Positions 25,682 to 34,268 of a stretch of 61,168 bases of DNA are shown in pieces. Within the stretch, counting starts at the first letter, position 1; each line of letters begins with the position of its first letter. The position numbers were made by a program, and so were the translations under genes. Location of the stretch: positions 1 to 61,168 of the forward strand of contig NZ_BSUG01000008.1 in assembly GCF_030161475.1 (NCBI RefSeq), given 5' to 3'. The DNA is from Tetragenococcus halophilus subsp. flandriensis (lineage in GTDB: Bacteria > Bacillota > Bacilli > Lactobacillales > Enterococcaceae). Below the pieces are notes generated by a model. That model was given only the letters and a program-made list of their open reading frames with translations. It was not told where the DNA came from and searched no databases.

Positions 25682-27175
25682 TTACCGCGCAGACCGTAAA
25701 GTCCAGAAATCTCCTGTATACGCTCCTGTTGTTCCTGCAAGAAAGATTCCTGTGTCATGGGTTTCAGGAAAGACACGCGTAGTGAAAACGTGACGTCCCT
25801 GGTTAACAAAAATTTCGCAGACGGATTGATCAGCAAAAATTTGTAAGTCAATCGACTGGTGATTTTCTAAAGTAACGGCCCGTGTTTGGCCAAAATCTTT
25901 ATTTAACGGATAACGAAGTTGCTTACGGTCCAACTCTATTTTACCATGAACTGCATCAAAATGAAGGGCTAAATAGTGGCTATTATCGCTATCGGCAAAT
26001 AAATATAAGCTGCCACGGCTATCTTCTTGCAAATTAAGATTTAATTCATAACGGTTTGTTTCATTGTTTGCCATTAAATTTTGGATGTTTTGTATATCAC
26101 CCAGAAGTGCAGTCTTTTTATAACGTAAATTTTTTTGTTCAGCGACGGGTTGTTGCAAAAGCTGCCCATCTTTTATTTTCAGTTCTTTGACGATACTTAA
26201 ACAATGCGCCCACCCTTCTTGATCTGTTGGATAAGACAGTTCAGAAAGACCGATCCAACTGATACTTAATGCTCTACCATCTGGTGCATTGAAGGCTTGT
26301 GTAGCATAAAGGTCAAAGCCACTGTCTAAATTATGGATAGGACTCGTATGCTCGATCGTTCTATTCCTTTCATCAAATGATTGTCCAATGACGTAAGTAT
26401 TGGGATAAATATTTTGATAAGATAATTCATTTTTACCTAGCCCTTGCGGACAAAAAATCAAAACAGCTTGTTGATCAATAAAAATTAGATTAGGACATTC
26501 CACCATAAAGCCTAAAGATTGTTGAGTGAAGTTTAAAGGCCCCAAAAATTGCCAATCTTTTAAATCCTTACTTTTATAAAGAAGAACTTCTCCTTTTTCT
26601 TCTGTTGTTTGGGCTCCAATGATCATTAAATAGTGATCTTGGTAAAAAATAACTTGCGGATCACGAAAATTTGTTGTATATCCTTTAGGAGGGCCCGAGA
26701 CAAGAGGAGTCTCCATTTTGTTGATTTGGTGTTTTTTATCCATATAAGCCCCTAGTTGATAAGTAGAGCGTTCCCAATCAGCGTTACGGACGTTTCCAGT
26801 ATAAGCAAGAAGCAGTTGATCATCAATAGCTAAAGCAGAACCAGAATACACGCCGTGACTATCATACAAACTATCAGGTAAAAGACGGATGCCTTCTTCT
26901 TTCCAGTCCACTAAATTGGCTGAAGTTAGATGAAACCAGGATTTCAAACCATGCACAGGACCAAAAGGATAAAATTGGTAAAACAAGTGCCACTTGCCAT
27001 TAAAGAAAGTAAAACCGTTTGGATCATTTAATAAACCAGTAACTGGTTGAATATGGTAATCTAAACGCCAAATCGATTGATTAACAGTTTTGTTTAATTG
27101 ATCTCGATAATCTTTCCCCCATTTTTCATAAGGATGATAGCGTAATTTTCTTGTCCACTCGTTAATAAGATTCAT
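25682..27175 (-). CDS. scrB: sucrose-6-phosphate hydrolase ScrB (GH32)
   Basis: A 497-residue cytoplasmic glycoside hydrolase that splits sucrose 6-phosphate into glucose 6-phosphate and fructose. GH32 catalytic motifs are intact: NDPNG with nucleophile Asp51, RDP with Asp172 as transition-state stabiliser, and ECP with acid/base Glu226. A C-terminal beta-sandwich follows from about 350. AAGGAG lies before the start. It is divergent from the fructokinase gene. The matching sucrose PTS transporter gene (scrA) is not in the window. Confidence 0.94.
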   Translation of the reverse strand: MNLINEWTRKLRYHPYEKWGKDYRDQLNKTVNQSIWRLDYHIQPVTGLLNDPNGFTFFNGKWHLFYQFYPFGPVHGLKSWFHLTSANLVDWKEEGIRLLPDSLYDSHGVYSGSALAIDDQLLLAYTGNVRNADWERSTYQLGAYMDKKHQINKMETPLVSGPPKGYTTNFRDPQVIFYQDHYLMIIGAQTTEEKGEVLLYKSKDLKDWQFLGPLNFTQQSLGFMVECPNLIFIDQQAVLIFCPQGLGKNELSYQNIYPNTYVIGQSFDERNRTIEHTSPIHNLDSGFDLYATQAFNAPDGRALSISWIGLSELSYPTDQEGWAHCLSIVKELKIKDGQLLQQPVAEQKNLRYKKTALLGDIQNIQNLMANNETNRYELNLNLQEDSRGSLYLFADSDNSHYLALHFDAVHGKIELDRKQLRYPLNKDFGQTRAVTLENHQSIDLQIFADQSVCEIFVNQGRHVFTTRVFPETHDTGIFLAGTTGAYTGDFWTLRSAR

Positions 27176-27215
27176 TGTATTAACTCCTTTTTTAATAGCT
27201 AATTTTCTTAGCTTA

Positions 27216-27254
27216 AAGATAGCGTATTTCGAAAATTATGTCAAACGTATAACA
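27216..27254 (-). promoter_or_regulatory. scrB promoter with ScrR operator 1
   Basis: On the minus strand TTGACA (27244-27239) and TATCTT (27221-27216) are 17 bp apart. The operator TGTCAAACGTATAACA (27239-27254) covers the -35 box, so binding would block RNA polymerase. Confidence 0.8.
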
Positions 27255-27304
27255 ATGAAGTAATACTGTAAACAGAAATGTTGTTTTCAATTTTTAAAAA
27301 TTAT

Positions 27305-27320
27305 TGTCATGCGTTTGACA
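27305..27320. promoter_or_regulatory. ScrR operator 2
   Basis: TGTCATGCGTTTGACA is, read on the other strand, TGTCAAACGCATGACA, differing from operator 1 at two positions. The two centres are 66 bp apart, suitable for looping and for joint control of scrB and scrK. The rest of 27255-27487 shows only a TATACT at 27444-27449 that may be the scrK -10 box. Confidence 0.78.
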
Positions 27321-27487
27321 ATCATTGAAAATATATTGCAACAATAAATTTAGATTAGCGAAACATAAATGATGACACAAGTGAAAACAAAGAATTAACG
27401 TAAAAAATTATAGAAAAGGGATGTAAAAGATAGGCTTTACATTTATACTAAAGAAGAATAAGTAAAAATTTAAAGGAGAGAAGATAA

Positions 27488-28363
27488 ATGTTATACGGAG
27501 CTATTGAAGCTGGGGGGACAAAATTTGTTTGTGCAATCAGCGATGAAACACTAACAATAAAAAAACGCGCTAGTTTTCCAACAACCATACCAGAAGAGAC
27601 TATGCAAGCGGTTGTTGATTTTTTTGAGCCCTATAAAGAGGATTTAGCTGCTATTGGTGTTGGTTCATTTGGTCCTATTGATATTCATAAAGATTCAAAA
27701 ACCTATGGTTATATTACATCTACACCTAAGTTGGCTTGGCAAAATTTTGATTTTGTCGGAACTTTAAAAAAAGTTTTTGATATTCCAATTGCTTGGACAA
27801 CCGATGTAAATGCTGCGGCATACGGGGAATATGTTTTTGGTAATGGAAAAGATCAGTCTAACGTTATTTATTACACCATCGGCACTGGCGTTGGTGGTGG
27901 CGCATTACAGGAGGGACGTTTTGTGGAAGGCTTTAGCCACCCAGAAATGGGACATATGCTAGTGGTTCCTCATCCAAAAGATGCTTTTGCCGGCAATTGT
28001 CCCTTCCATGGGAATTGTTTAGAAGGGATGGCTGCTGGTCCTGCAATTGAGCAACGTGCTGGTCGGAAAGGCCAAGATATCCCGGAAGATGATCCAATTT
28101 GGACAATTGAAGCGGACTATATTGCCCAATGCGCCTACAATACAACTTTGATGTTTTCGCCAGATGTGATTATTTTTGGTGGCGGTGTGATGAAACAGCA
28201 ACACATGGTGGAAAAAGTGCACCAGGCTTTTGAGCGCTTGTTAAAAAATTATGTGGAAACACCAAAGCTAGAAAATTACATTGTGACGCCATTCTTGAAA
28301 GATGATGCTGGGATCTTTGGTTGTTTAGCATTGGCAAGACAGGAAAAATTAGATACAAATTAA
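27488..28363 (+). CDS. scrK: fructokinase, ROK family
   Basis: A 291-residue ROK kinase that phosphorylates the fructose released by ScrB to fructose 6-phosphate. The ATP motif GAIEAGGTKF is at residues 4-13, TDVNAAAYGE near 116-125 contains the catalytic Asp region, GTGVGGG follows near 135-141, and the zinc-binding set appears as HPEMGH (near 156-161) and CPFHGNCLEG (near 174-183). AAAGGAGAG precedes the ATG. It is divergent from scrB and shares the ScrR operators. Confidence 0.92.
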   Translation: MLYGAIEAGGTKFVCAISDETLTIKKRASFPTTIPEETMQAVVDFFEPYKEDLAAIGVGSFGPIDIHKDSKTYGYITSTPKLAWQNFDFVGTLKKVFDIPIAWTTDVNAAAYGEYVFGNGKDQSNVIYYTIGTGVGGGALQEGRFVEGFSHPEMGHMLVVPHPKDAFAGNCPFHGNCLEGMAAGPAIEQRAGRKGQDIPEDDPIWTIEADYIAQCAYNTTLMFSPDVIIFGGGVMKQQHMVEKVHQAFERLLKNYVETPKLENYIVTPFLKDDAGIFGCLALARQEKLDTN

Positions 28364-28370
28364 AAAAAAA

Positions 28371-28397
28371 GAGGGGCAATTACTGCTCCTCATTTTT
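28371..28397 (+). terminator. terminator of scrK
   Basis: An 8-bp stem with one G-T pair (28371-28378 with 28384-28391) followed by a T-rich run; it overlaps the stop codon of the convergent gene. Confidence 0.65.
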
Positions 28398-29360
28398 ATT
28401 CCTTGCTCCTTGTTCCATGACAAAGCTGTAAATAGGCCCTGCGATAACAAAAATAAGCCAGCTGTAACTCCAGCCCCCAGTAATACTAGACCCTAGAAAA
28501 TAAATCACTACAATACATGGCCAATAGATTCTACGGAAAAAGTTGATAAAAGGTGCGTTTTTACCATAAGTTTCTTCGATAGCTCTGGGGCCGGGTTCGT
28601 CTTCGTCAGAAATAAAATAATGACTTTTTGTCATTTTTTTAAAGCCATTATAAATAATGCTTGTATAAACGATTAAAAATACGCCAATACCTGCTATACC
28701 AAAAAAGGTGGAGACACCAACAGTATCAAGATGAAGGAATTCTGAAAAGAAAACAATAGAAGGAATGGCCAAGATACAAAGACCAATACCCAAAGATAAC
28801 CCAGAACGAAAACTTTTTTCATAATTTTTCACCTGAGTACGAGCTTCTTTTTGTGTTTCTTGTGTTAAAGGACGATCTTCCAGAGTTTCAAATGTTTTGG
28901 AATACTTCATTCCCGCAGGAACAATGAGTCCTACCCCCAATGCAATAAAGATAAAGAAAAAAACAATGGGTAAGGCAGCGATAATTGATCCGTTATCAGA
29001 AAAAACCACAGTAGACAACGCTAAGCAGAATAACAAAATCCCAGAAGATACAGAGAAAGCAAAACGGCGAACAGTTGCCCAGAAGTCAAAAGCTTCTTTA
29101 ATATCTATAGCGTCAAAAAATTCAGTGTCTTGTTCAGAGGAATCTTTTTTTTCCAGCTCGAGTTCAGCTAAAAGCTCGTCAATAGAGCCGAATTCGTTAA
29201 TGACTGTACCAATGGCTTCATTTTCATTTTTCCCTTCTTCAATTAGTTCATAGTAATGGTCTTCCATGGTGGATAGTAAATCCTTTTTTGCTTTTTGTGT
29301 TTCTGCTGTTTTTGGAACATTTAAAAATAGACTATCCAAATAATTTCTAATGGTATTCAT
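28380..29360 (-). CDS. HAAS/DUF1700-type membrane protein, PadR partner
   Basis: A 326-residue protein. Residues 1-85 form a small soluble helical domain (MNTIRNYLDSLFLNVP, then KKDLLSTMEDHYYELIEEG and AIGTVINEFGSIDELL) of the HAAS/DUF1700 type; residues 115-320 hold about six membrane helices. Such proteins regularly pair with PadR regulators. I start at the ATG whose complement is 29358-29360, 14 nt inside the PadR gene, with AAGGGGG before it; the frame is open upstream within PadR. Function unknown, probably signal transduction or control of a membrane process. Confidence 0.8.
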   Translation of the reverse strand: MNTIRNYLDSLFLNVPKTAETQKAKKDLLSTMEDHYYELIEEGKNENEAIGTVINEFGSIDELLAELELEKKDSSEQDTEFFDAIDIKEAFDFWATVRRFAFSVSSGILLFCLALSTVVFSDNGSIIAALPIVFFFIFIALGVGLIVPAGMKYSKTFETLEDRPLTQETQKEARTQVKNYEKSFRSGLSLGIGLCILAIPSIVFFSEFLHLDTVGVSTFFGIAGIGVFLIVYTSIIYNGFKKMTKSHYFISDEDEPGPRAIEETYGKNAPFINFFRRIYWPCIVVIYFLGSSITGGWSYSWLIFVIAGPIYSFVMEQGARNKNEEQ

Positions 29361-29691
29361 GGTTGGGCCCCCTTGTAAGAAATTCATCAACAACTCGTTT
29401 TGCTTCCTGCCATTCCTGTTTTTTTGCGGCGAGAACTTCTTTTCCTTCCGTTGTGATCGTATAATAGGTTCTTTTTTTTCCATGAGTTAAGTCCCCTGGA
29501 TAGGACCGAATAAATTTTTGCTTTTCTAAACGAGTAAAGGCAGAATAAAGCGTTGTTTCCTTGATCATATATAATTGATTGGTTCGAGTACGGATTTCTT
29601 TAGACACTTCATAGCCGTAAGAATCGCCTTCGTTCAAAATGGATAAAATGATCACATCATTATATCCGCGAATACTATCACTTGATATCAT
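29347..29691 (-). CDS. PadR family transcriptional regulator
   Basis: A 114-residue PadR-type winged-helix regulator: VIILSILNEGDSYGYEVSKEI, then TTLYSAFTRLEKQKFI and the wing GKKRTYYTITTEGKEVL. I choose the second of two near ATGs (complement 29689-29691) because AAGGAG stands 7 nt before it but only 1 nt before the first. It is the first gene of a two-gene operon with the membrane protein, overlapping by 14 nt, an arrangement typical for PadR-HAAS pairs. Likely autoregulatory. Confidence 0.87.
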   Translation of the reverse strand: MISSDSIRGYNDVIILSILNEGDSYGYEVSKEIRTRTNQLYMIKETTLYSAFTRLEKQKFIRSYPGDLTHGKKRTYYTITTEGKEVLAAKKQEWQEAKRVVDEFLTRGPNHEYH

Positions 29692-29914
29692 CGCCATTCT
29701 CCTTGGATTACTTTATCTATTGCAGTAATTATAAACGAATTACTACGACAGGTAAAGTAAAAAGTATATCGAATCAAAAAATCCGTGAAAACAATTAGAT
29801 GCTTCATTAAAAAATTATTAGAATTTTCAGAATCGACAAAACAGTTCCTTTTTAAAGCTTGTGAACTCTGCTATAATAAATCAAACATCTTGCCATAAAA
29901 AAGGAGTGTCAAAC

Positions 29915-31000
29915 ATGACAATTTATAACTTTTCAGCTGGCCCTGCAGTTTTGCCCGGTCCAGTACTAAAAAAAGCACAAGAAGAACTTTTAGATTATCA
30001 AGGTAGTGGAATGTCAGTAATGGAATTGAGTCATCGTTCCTCCTTATTTGAAGGTATTATTACTGAAGCTGAGCATTTACTGAGAAAATTAATGGATATA
30101 CCAGAAAATTACCATGTTTTATTTTTGCAGGGAGGCGCTAGTCTGCAATTTTCGGCTGTACCTTTAAATCTAGCACAAAATAAAAAGGCACTTTATGTGA
30201 ATACAGGCTCGTGGGCCAAAAAAGCAATTGCGGCAGCTCAGGCGATTCCTTCAGTTAATACAAAAGTGATTGCAAGCAGTGAAGATAAAAATTTTACTTA
30301 TATCCCACAAATAACAAAAGATCAAATTGATCAAGATGCTAGTTACCTGCATATTACAACGAATGAAACGATTGGTGGAATCAGTTATCAAGAAATCCCT
30401 GACACAGGTCGGGTGCCTCTTGTAGCGGATATGTCGTCCAATATTTTATCAAACAATTATCAGGTTAAAGACTTTGGCATTATTTATGCAGGTGCGCAAA
30501 AAAATATCGGTCCAGCGGGTCTTACTGTTGTTATCATACGAGATGATTTATTAAACGAACAATCGCTTTTTGCGCCCATGCTAGATTATCGTGTGCAAGC
30601 AGATAGTCATTCGATGTATAACACACCGCCAACCTTTAGTATTTACATGGCCAAACTCGTCTTTGAATGGTTACAGGATTTAGGTGGTGTTTCGCAAATG
30701 GTAAAATACAATCAACAAAAATCCGGATTATTGTATGATGCTATTGATCGTTCAAATCTATTTCAAAGTCCTGTAAATAAAAAGGATCGTTCACTGACCA
30801 ATATTCCATTTTTGACAGCTAGTGATCAATTGAACCAAGAATTTATTAACGCTGCTCAAAGACAAGGGTTTGAAAATTTAAAAGGTCACCGTTCAGTTGG
30901 CGGTATGCGAGCAAGTCTTTACAACGCTTTTTTGCTTACAGGCGTAGAAAGATTGGTAGATTTTATGCAAGAATTTGAAAAAGCACACGGAGGAGATTAG
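29915..31000 (+). CDS. serC: phosphoserine aminotransferase SerC
   Basis: The 361-residue PLP enzyme converts 3-phosphohydroxypyruvate and glutamate to phosphoserine and 2-oxoglutarate. The start [14 protein letters not shown] is characteristic, [11 protein letters not shown] is the PLP-phosphate loop near 67-77, and the Schiff-base Lys lies in [21 protein letters not shown] precedes ATG 29915; the frame opens 54 bp earlier without support. A TATAAT at 29873-29878 is a likely -10 box. It is followed after 3 nt by serA; serB is not in the window. Confidence 0.94.
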   Translation: MTIYNFSAGPAVLPGPVLKKAQEELLDYQGSGMSVMELSHRSSLFEGIITEAEHLLRKLMDIPENYHVLFLQGGASLQFSAVPLNLAQNKKALYVNTGSWAKKAIAAAQAIPSVNTKVIASSEDKNFTYIPQITKDQIDQDASYLHITTNETIGGISYQEIPDTGRVPLVADMSSNILSNNYQVKDFGIIYAGAQKNIGPAGLTVVIIRDDLLNEQSLFAPMLDYRVQADSHSMYNTPPTFSIYMAKLVFEWLQDLGGVSQMVKYNQQKSGLLYDAIDRSNLFQSPVNKKDRSLTNIPFLTASDQLNQEFINAAQRQGFENLKGHRSVGGMRASLYNAFLLTGVERLVDFMQEFEKAHGGD

Positions 31001-31003
31001 TCT

Positions 31004-32188
31004 ATGCATCAAATAACGACTTTTAATGCGATTGCCCCAGAAGGTATGGCGCGCTTAGAAAAAGAAAAATACGCCATTAATGAAAGTCAACAGCCCGAAG
31101 GTATCATTTTACGTAGTAAAAAATTAGAAAGCTCTGATTTGCCTGATTCGGTTTTAGCTATTGCACGAGCGGGCACAGGCGTTAATAACATTCCGGTTGA
31201 TTTATGTACAGAACAAGGGGTTGTAGTTTTTAACACTCCTGGAGCCAATGCCAATGCTGTAAAAGAATTAGTTCTGATGAGTTTATTGCTTAGTGTACGA
31301 CCCGTAGTTCGTGGAATTAACTGGCTGCAACAACTAACAGGATCCGATATAGCGGAACAAGCCGAAGCGCACAAAAAGCAATTTGCCGGACATGAATTGG
31401 AAGGAAAGAAGCTAGGTGTCATCGGTCTAGGATCAATTGGTGCTATGGTGGCTAATGACGCTTATCGTTTAGGTATGGAAGTAATGGGCTATGACCCGTA
31501 TGTTTCGGTGGATACAGCTTGGAGTATTTCTCGACGCGTTCATCGTGCCAAAGATATCAGCGAAATTTTTACCAGTTGTGACTTTATTACAGTTCATGTT
31601 CCTTTACAAGAAAAGACCCACCACTTAATTGGACAAAAAGAAATTGCTATGATGAAAAATTCGGCGCAGTTGTTTAATTTTGCGCGGGCTGAAATTGTCG
31701 ATAATCATGCGGTAGTAGAAGCTATCGACGCTGATGAATTGGCTGGTTTTACAACAGATTTTGCCGATGAACAGCTGCTTCATCAAAAGCGTATTACAGT
31801 GCTTCCTCATCTAGGTGCATCAACGGCTGAGGCAGAAACCAATAGCGCAAAAATTGCTGTGCGTACTTTGAAAAGGTTTATTGAGACAGGAGTTATTAAA
31901 CGTTCAGTAAATTTTCCTACGGTTGACATGGCTTTTCATTCCCCCTATCGTATCACTGTAATTAATCGAAATGTGCCGAATATGTTAGGGCAGATTTCAG
32001 CAGTTATCGCAGATTTTGAAATTAATATTGATAATATGATTAATCGTGGTCGTGATGATTATGCTTATACTTTAGTGGACATTGACGAAAGTGATGAAAA
32101 TAAAATTTCCAATGTCGTAGAAAAATTAAGAGAAACCGATGATATTATTCGCGTTCGGGTCATCAAAAAAGAGGAGGTGCCTTATTAA
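31004..32188 (+). CDS. serA: D-3-phosphoglycerate dehydrogenase SerA
   Basis: The 394-residue NAD-dependent enzyme commits 3-phosphoglycerate to serine synthesis. The Rossmann motif VIGLGSIG is near 138-145, the catalytic His is in LPHLGAST, and a C-terminal ACT domain (about 322-394, ITVINRNVPNMLGQIS) provides likely serine feedback control. The usual N-x-A-R-G stretch reads NFARAE, so the Gly after the substrate-binding Arg is replaced. It is tightly packed between serC and a DUF1015 gene. Confidence 0.93.
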   Translation: MHQITTFNAIAPEGMARLEKEKYAINESQQPEGIILRSKKLESSDLPDSVLAIARAGTGVNNIPVDLCTEQGVVVFNTPGANANAVKELVLMSLLLSVRPVVRGINWLQQLTGSDIAEQAEAHKKQFAGHELEGKKLGVIGLGSIGAMVANDAYRLGMEVMGYDPYVSVDTAWSISRRVHRAKDISEIFTSCDFITVHVPLQEKTHHLIGQKEIAMMKNSAQLFNFARAEIVDNHAVVEAIDADELAGFTTDFADEQLLHQKRITVLPHLGASTAEAETNSAKIAVRTLKRFIETGVIKRSVNFPTVDMAFHSPYRITVINRNVPNMLGQISAVIADFEINIDNMINRGRDDYAYTLVDIDESDENKISNVVEKLRETDDIIRVRVIKKEEVPY

Positions 32189-32190
32189 AT

Positions 32191-33426
32191 ATGGTTGTTG
32201 TACGTCCATTTCGAGCGATTCGTCCCAAAGCTAGCTTAGCTGATAAAGTCGCTGAACTGCCTTATGATGTAGTGGACTCTTCGCAAGCTCGTGATTTAGC
32301 AGAAGGGAATCCTTATAGTTATTTTCATATTGATAAAGCTGAAATTGATTTAGCGCAAAGCATTTCTCCTTATGATGCACAAGTTTATCAAAAGGCTGCG
32401 GCTAATTTGACCGCATTTTTGCAAAAGGGTTGGTTAAAAAAAGACATACAAGATAATTACTATTTATACCAATTAACGATGAATGGCAGAAGTCAGACCG
32501 GTTTAGTTGCTTGTACGTCGATTGATGATTATAGCGCCGCAAATATTAAAAAACATGAGTATACACGCCATGAAAAAGAAATCGATCGGATGAATCATAT
32601 ACGTAGCTGCGATGCCAATACAAGTCCTATTTTTCTTAGTTATCGAAAAAACCAAGAGATTCAACAATTGATCCAAAATTGGCAGAAGACACATGAAGCT
32701 ATTTATGATTTTACTAGTTACTATGAGGTAGAACATAAGGTTTGGTTGCTTGATGATAAAACAGTTATTCAACAATTAGAAGAAGCATTTACTGCATTAG
32801 ATGCTTTATACATCGCAGACGGTCATCATCGAACAGAATCAGCCGTAAAAATTGGTTTGGAAAAAAGAGAAGAACAGACAAATAGCATGGAAAGTGACTA
32901 TTTCTTATCAATTTTATTTCCGGAAGATGAGTTGTTGATTAAAGAATACAATCGTGTATTGGATGTGAAGATACCGGAAGATTTCTTTGCACGGTTAAAA
33001 GAGAATTTTGTGCTAGAAGAAACCAATGAAAAAAGACCTGATAATGCTGCGAAAATGTGCATGTATTTAGAAGGAACTTGGTATAGTTTACAAGTAAAAA
33101 AAGATAAAATACCAACAGATCCAGTCGCTAAATTAGATGTGTCTTTGTTGCAAGAGCTATTGATTACTCCTATTTTTAACATTCAAGACGTAAGAAGTGA
33201 TCAGCGAATTGACTTTGTAGGTGGTATTTATGGTCCACAAAAGTTGGAAGAACTGGTGGATGAGAAAAAAGGAACAGTGGCATTTTCTATGTATCCAACA
33301 AAAATGCAGGACCTCTTAGAAGTGGCGGACGCTCAAGAAATTATGCCGCCTAAATCTACTTGGTTTGAGCCTAAATTGTTAAGCGGCCTCTTTCTACATG
33401 ATTTAGAGACAACAGCTAAGCCATAA
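32191..33426 (+). CDS. DUF1015 family protein
   Basis: A 411-residue member of the DUF1015 (COG4198) family, recognised from VVRPFRAIRPK with ELPYDVV at the N-terminus, HEYTRHEKEIDRM near 125-137 and the YIADGHHRTESA motif near 208-219. The family often stands next to serC and serA in Firmicutes, as here (2 nt after serA), which suggests a link to serine or phosphoserine metabolism, although no reaction is established. GAGGAGGTG lies just upstream, within serA. Confidence 0.85.
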   Translation: MVVVRPFRAIRPKASLADKVAELPYDVVDSSQARDLAEGNPYSYFHIDKAEIDLAQSISPYDAQVYQKAAANLTAFLQKGWLKKDIQDNYYLYQLTMNGRSQTGLVACTSIDDYSAANIKKHEYTRHEKEIDRMNHIRSCDANTSPIFLSYRKNQEIQQLIQNWQKTHEAIYDFTSYYEVEHKVWLLDDKTVIQQLEEAFTALDALYIADGHHRTESAVKIGLEKREEQTNSMESDYFLSILFPEDELLIKEYNRVLDVKIPEDFFARLKENFVLEETNEKRPDNAAKMCMYLEGTWYSLQVKKDKIPTDPVAKLDVSLLQELLITPIFNIQDVRSDQRIDFVGGIYGPQKLEELVDEKKGTVAFSMYPTKMQDLLEVADAQEIMPPKSTWFEPKLLSGLFLHDLETTAKP

Positions 33427-33482
33427 TTTCATATAAGTAACGAAAGATTATATTGGAAAATGTGTCAGTCGTTATCGGTAAA

Positions 33483-33770
33483 ATTGGATAAAGAAATTAG
33501 AATCCGTTATTCAATAACCAAAAATTGGATAATGAAATCAGGATCCATTATTCAATAACGAGTAATTGAATAAAAGAATTGGAATTCATTGTTCAATAAC
33601 AGGCTAAAAGGAATAAAATGAAGAAAATGAGTCTTAAAATTGATAAAATTGGATAAAGAAATTAGAATTTGCTATTCAATAATGGGAGATTGAATAACGA
33701 AAACGAGATGTATTATTCAATTCTTCGAAATTGAATAACGGAATTGAATTTTATTATTCAAAAACTCAAG
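33483..33770. repeat. 41-bp tandem dyad array (array C)
   Basis: Units recur every 41 bp: ATTGGATAA or ATTGAATAA begins at 33483, 33524, 33565, 33648, 33689 and 33730, and its complement word TTATTCAAT (with small changes) at 33507, 33548, 33589, 33672, 33713 and 33754. One unit near 33606 is degenerate. Word and complement alternate about 24 and 17 bp apart. There is no open frame. The array lies between the end of DUF1015 and a small gene. Confidence 0.8.
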
Positions 33771-33856
33771 CTGACAGAGTGGCTTGTGCTTGTACAAGCC
33801 AACAAAATTTGTTACACTTTTAAATAATTTAAAAGACAAAGGAGGGAACATAACAA

Positions 33857-33994
33857 ATGGTAAGTATGATTAAAATAACAACGAGTGAAAATTACCAACG
33901 GTATCATATCAGTTTTAGTCATGCGATTGGTTTTACAGTGGCTGTTGACGGGAGAAGTGTATCTAAAAACAGTATAAATTTATTAAACCAATGA
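33857..33994 (+). CDS. small 45-residue protein
   Basis: A short frame with a strong AAAGGAGGG (33838-33846) ten bases before its ATG and a terminator (34040-34067) behind it, so it is probably expressed. The C-terminal half contains GRSVSKNSI, which has the spacing of the G-K-S-V-x-x-K-S-I signature of HPr-type phosphocarriers, but the phosphorylation segment GIHARP is absent and the length is half that of HPr. It may be an HPr-derived remnant or an unrelated small protein. Perfect arms around 33781-33800 (GGCTTGT/ACAAGCC) lie upstream. Confidence 0.5.
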   Translation: MVSMIKITTSENYQRYHISFSHAIGFTVAVDGRSVSKNSINLLNQ

Positions 33995-34039
33995 CCATTT
34001 TGTATGTTTCTATTTTTACAATAAGAAAATAAATAACAA

Positions 34040-34067
34040 GGTCATGGATATTTTCATGGCCTTTTTT
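34040..34067 (+). terminator. terminator of the small gene
   Basis: A 7-bp stem (34040-34046 with 34055-34061) is followed by six T residues. Confidence 0.8.
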
Positions 34068-34081
34068 GCTGTGAATCACTA

Positions 34082-34226
34082 CGATTCAGCGACCGAAGGG
34101 AGCTGAGAGTAGTTGATGAACAGTACTAGGGGAGCGAAGCGGACGTAGTTTCCGAAGTATTCGAATCGAAGCGTAAGCGAAGAGATGAACATTACTAGGG
34201 AGAGCGAAAGCGAGGCGTATTTTCCG
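34082..34226. repeat. GC-rich direct repeat upstream of the ABC-F gene
   Basis: Two copies of a purine-rich element lie 69 bp apart, each with GATGAAC (34115 and 34184), TACTAGGG and a run of AGCGAA-type words, ending in TTTTCCG or TTTCCG. Base composition is clearly richer in G than the surrounding AT-rich intergenic DNA. It could be a structured leader of the ABC-F gene or an immigrant repeat; no protein frame is evident. Confidence 0.55.
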
Positions 34227-34248
34227 TATTTATAAAAATCGTACGAAT

Positions 34249-34268
34249 GGTCTTAAAAGGAGAAGACC
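34249..34268 (+). promoter_or_regulatory. hairpin enclosing the ABC-F ribosome binding site
   Basis: GGTCTT (34249-34254) and AAGACC (34263-34268) pair perfectly around the 8-nt loop AAAAGGAG, and the ATG begins at the very next base. In mRNA this would present the Shine-Dalgarno sequence in a loop and place the start codon against the stem base, a layout that could modulate initiation. Confidence 0.6.
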
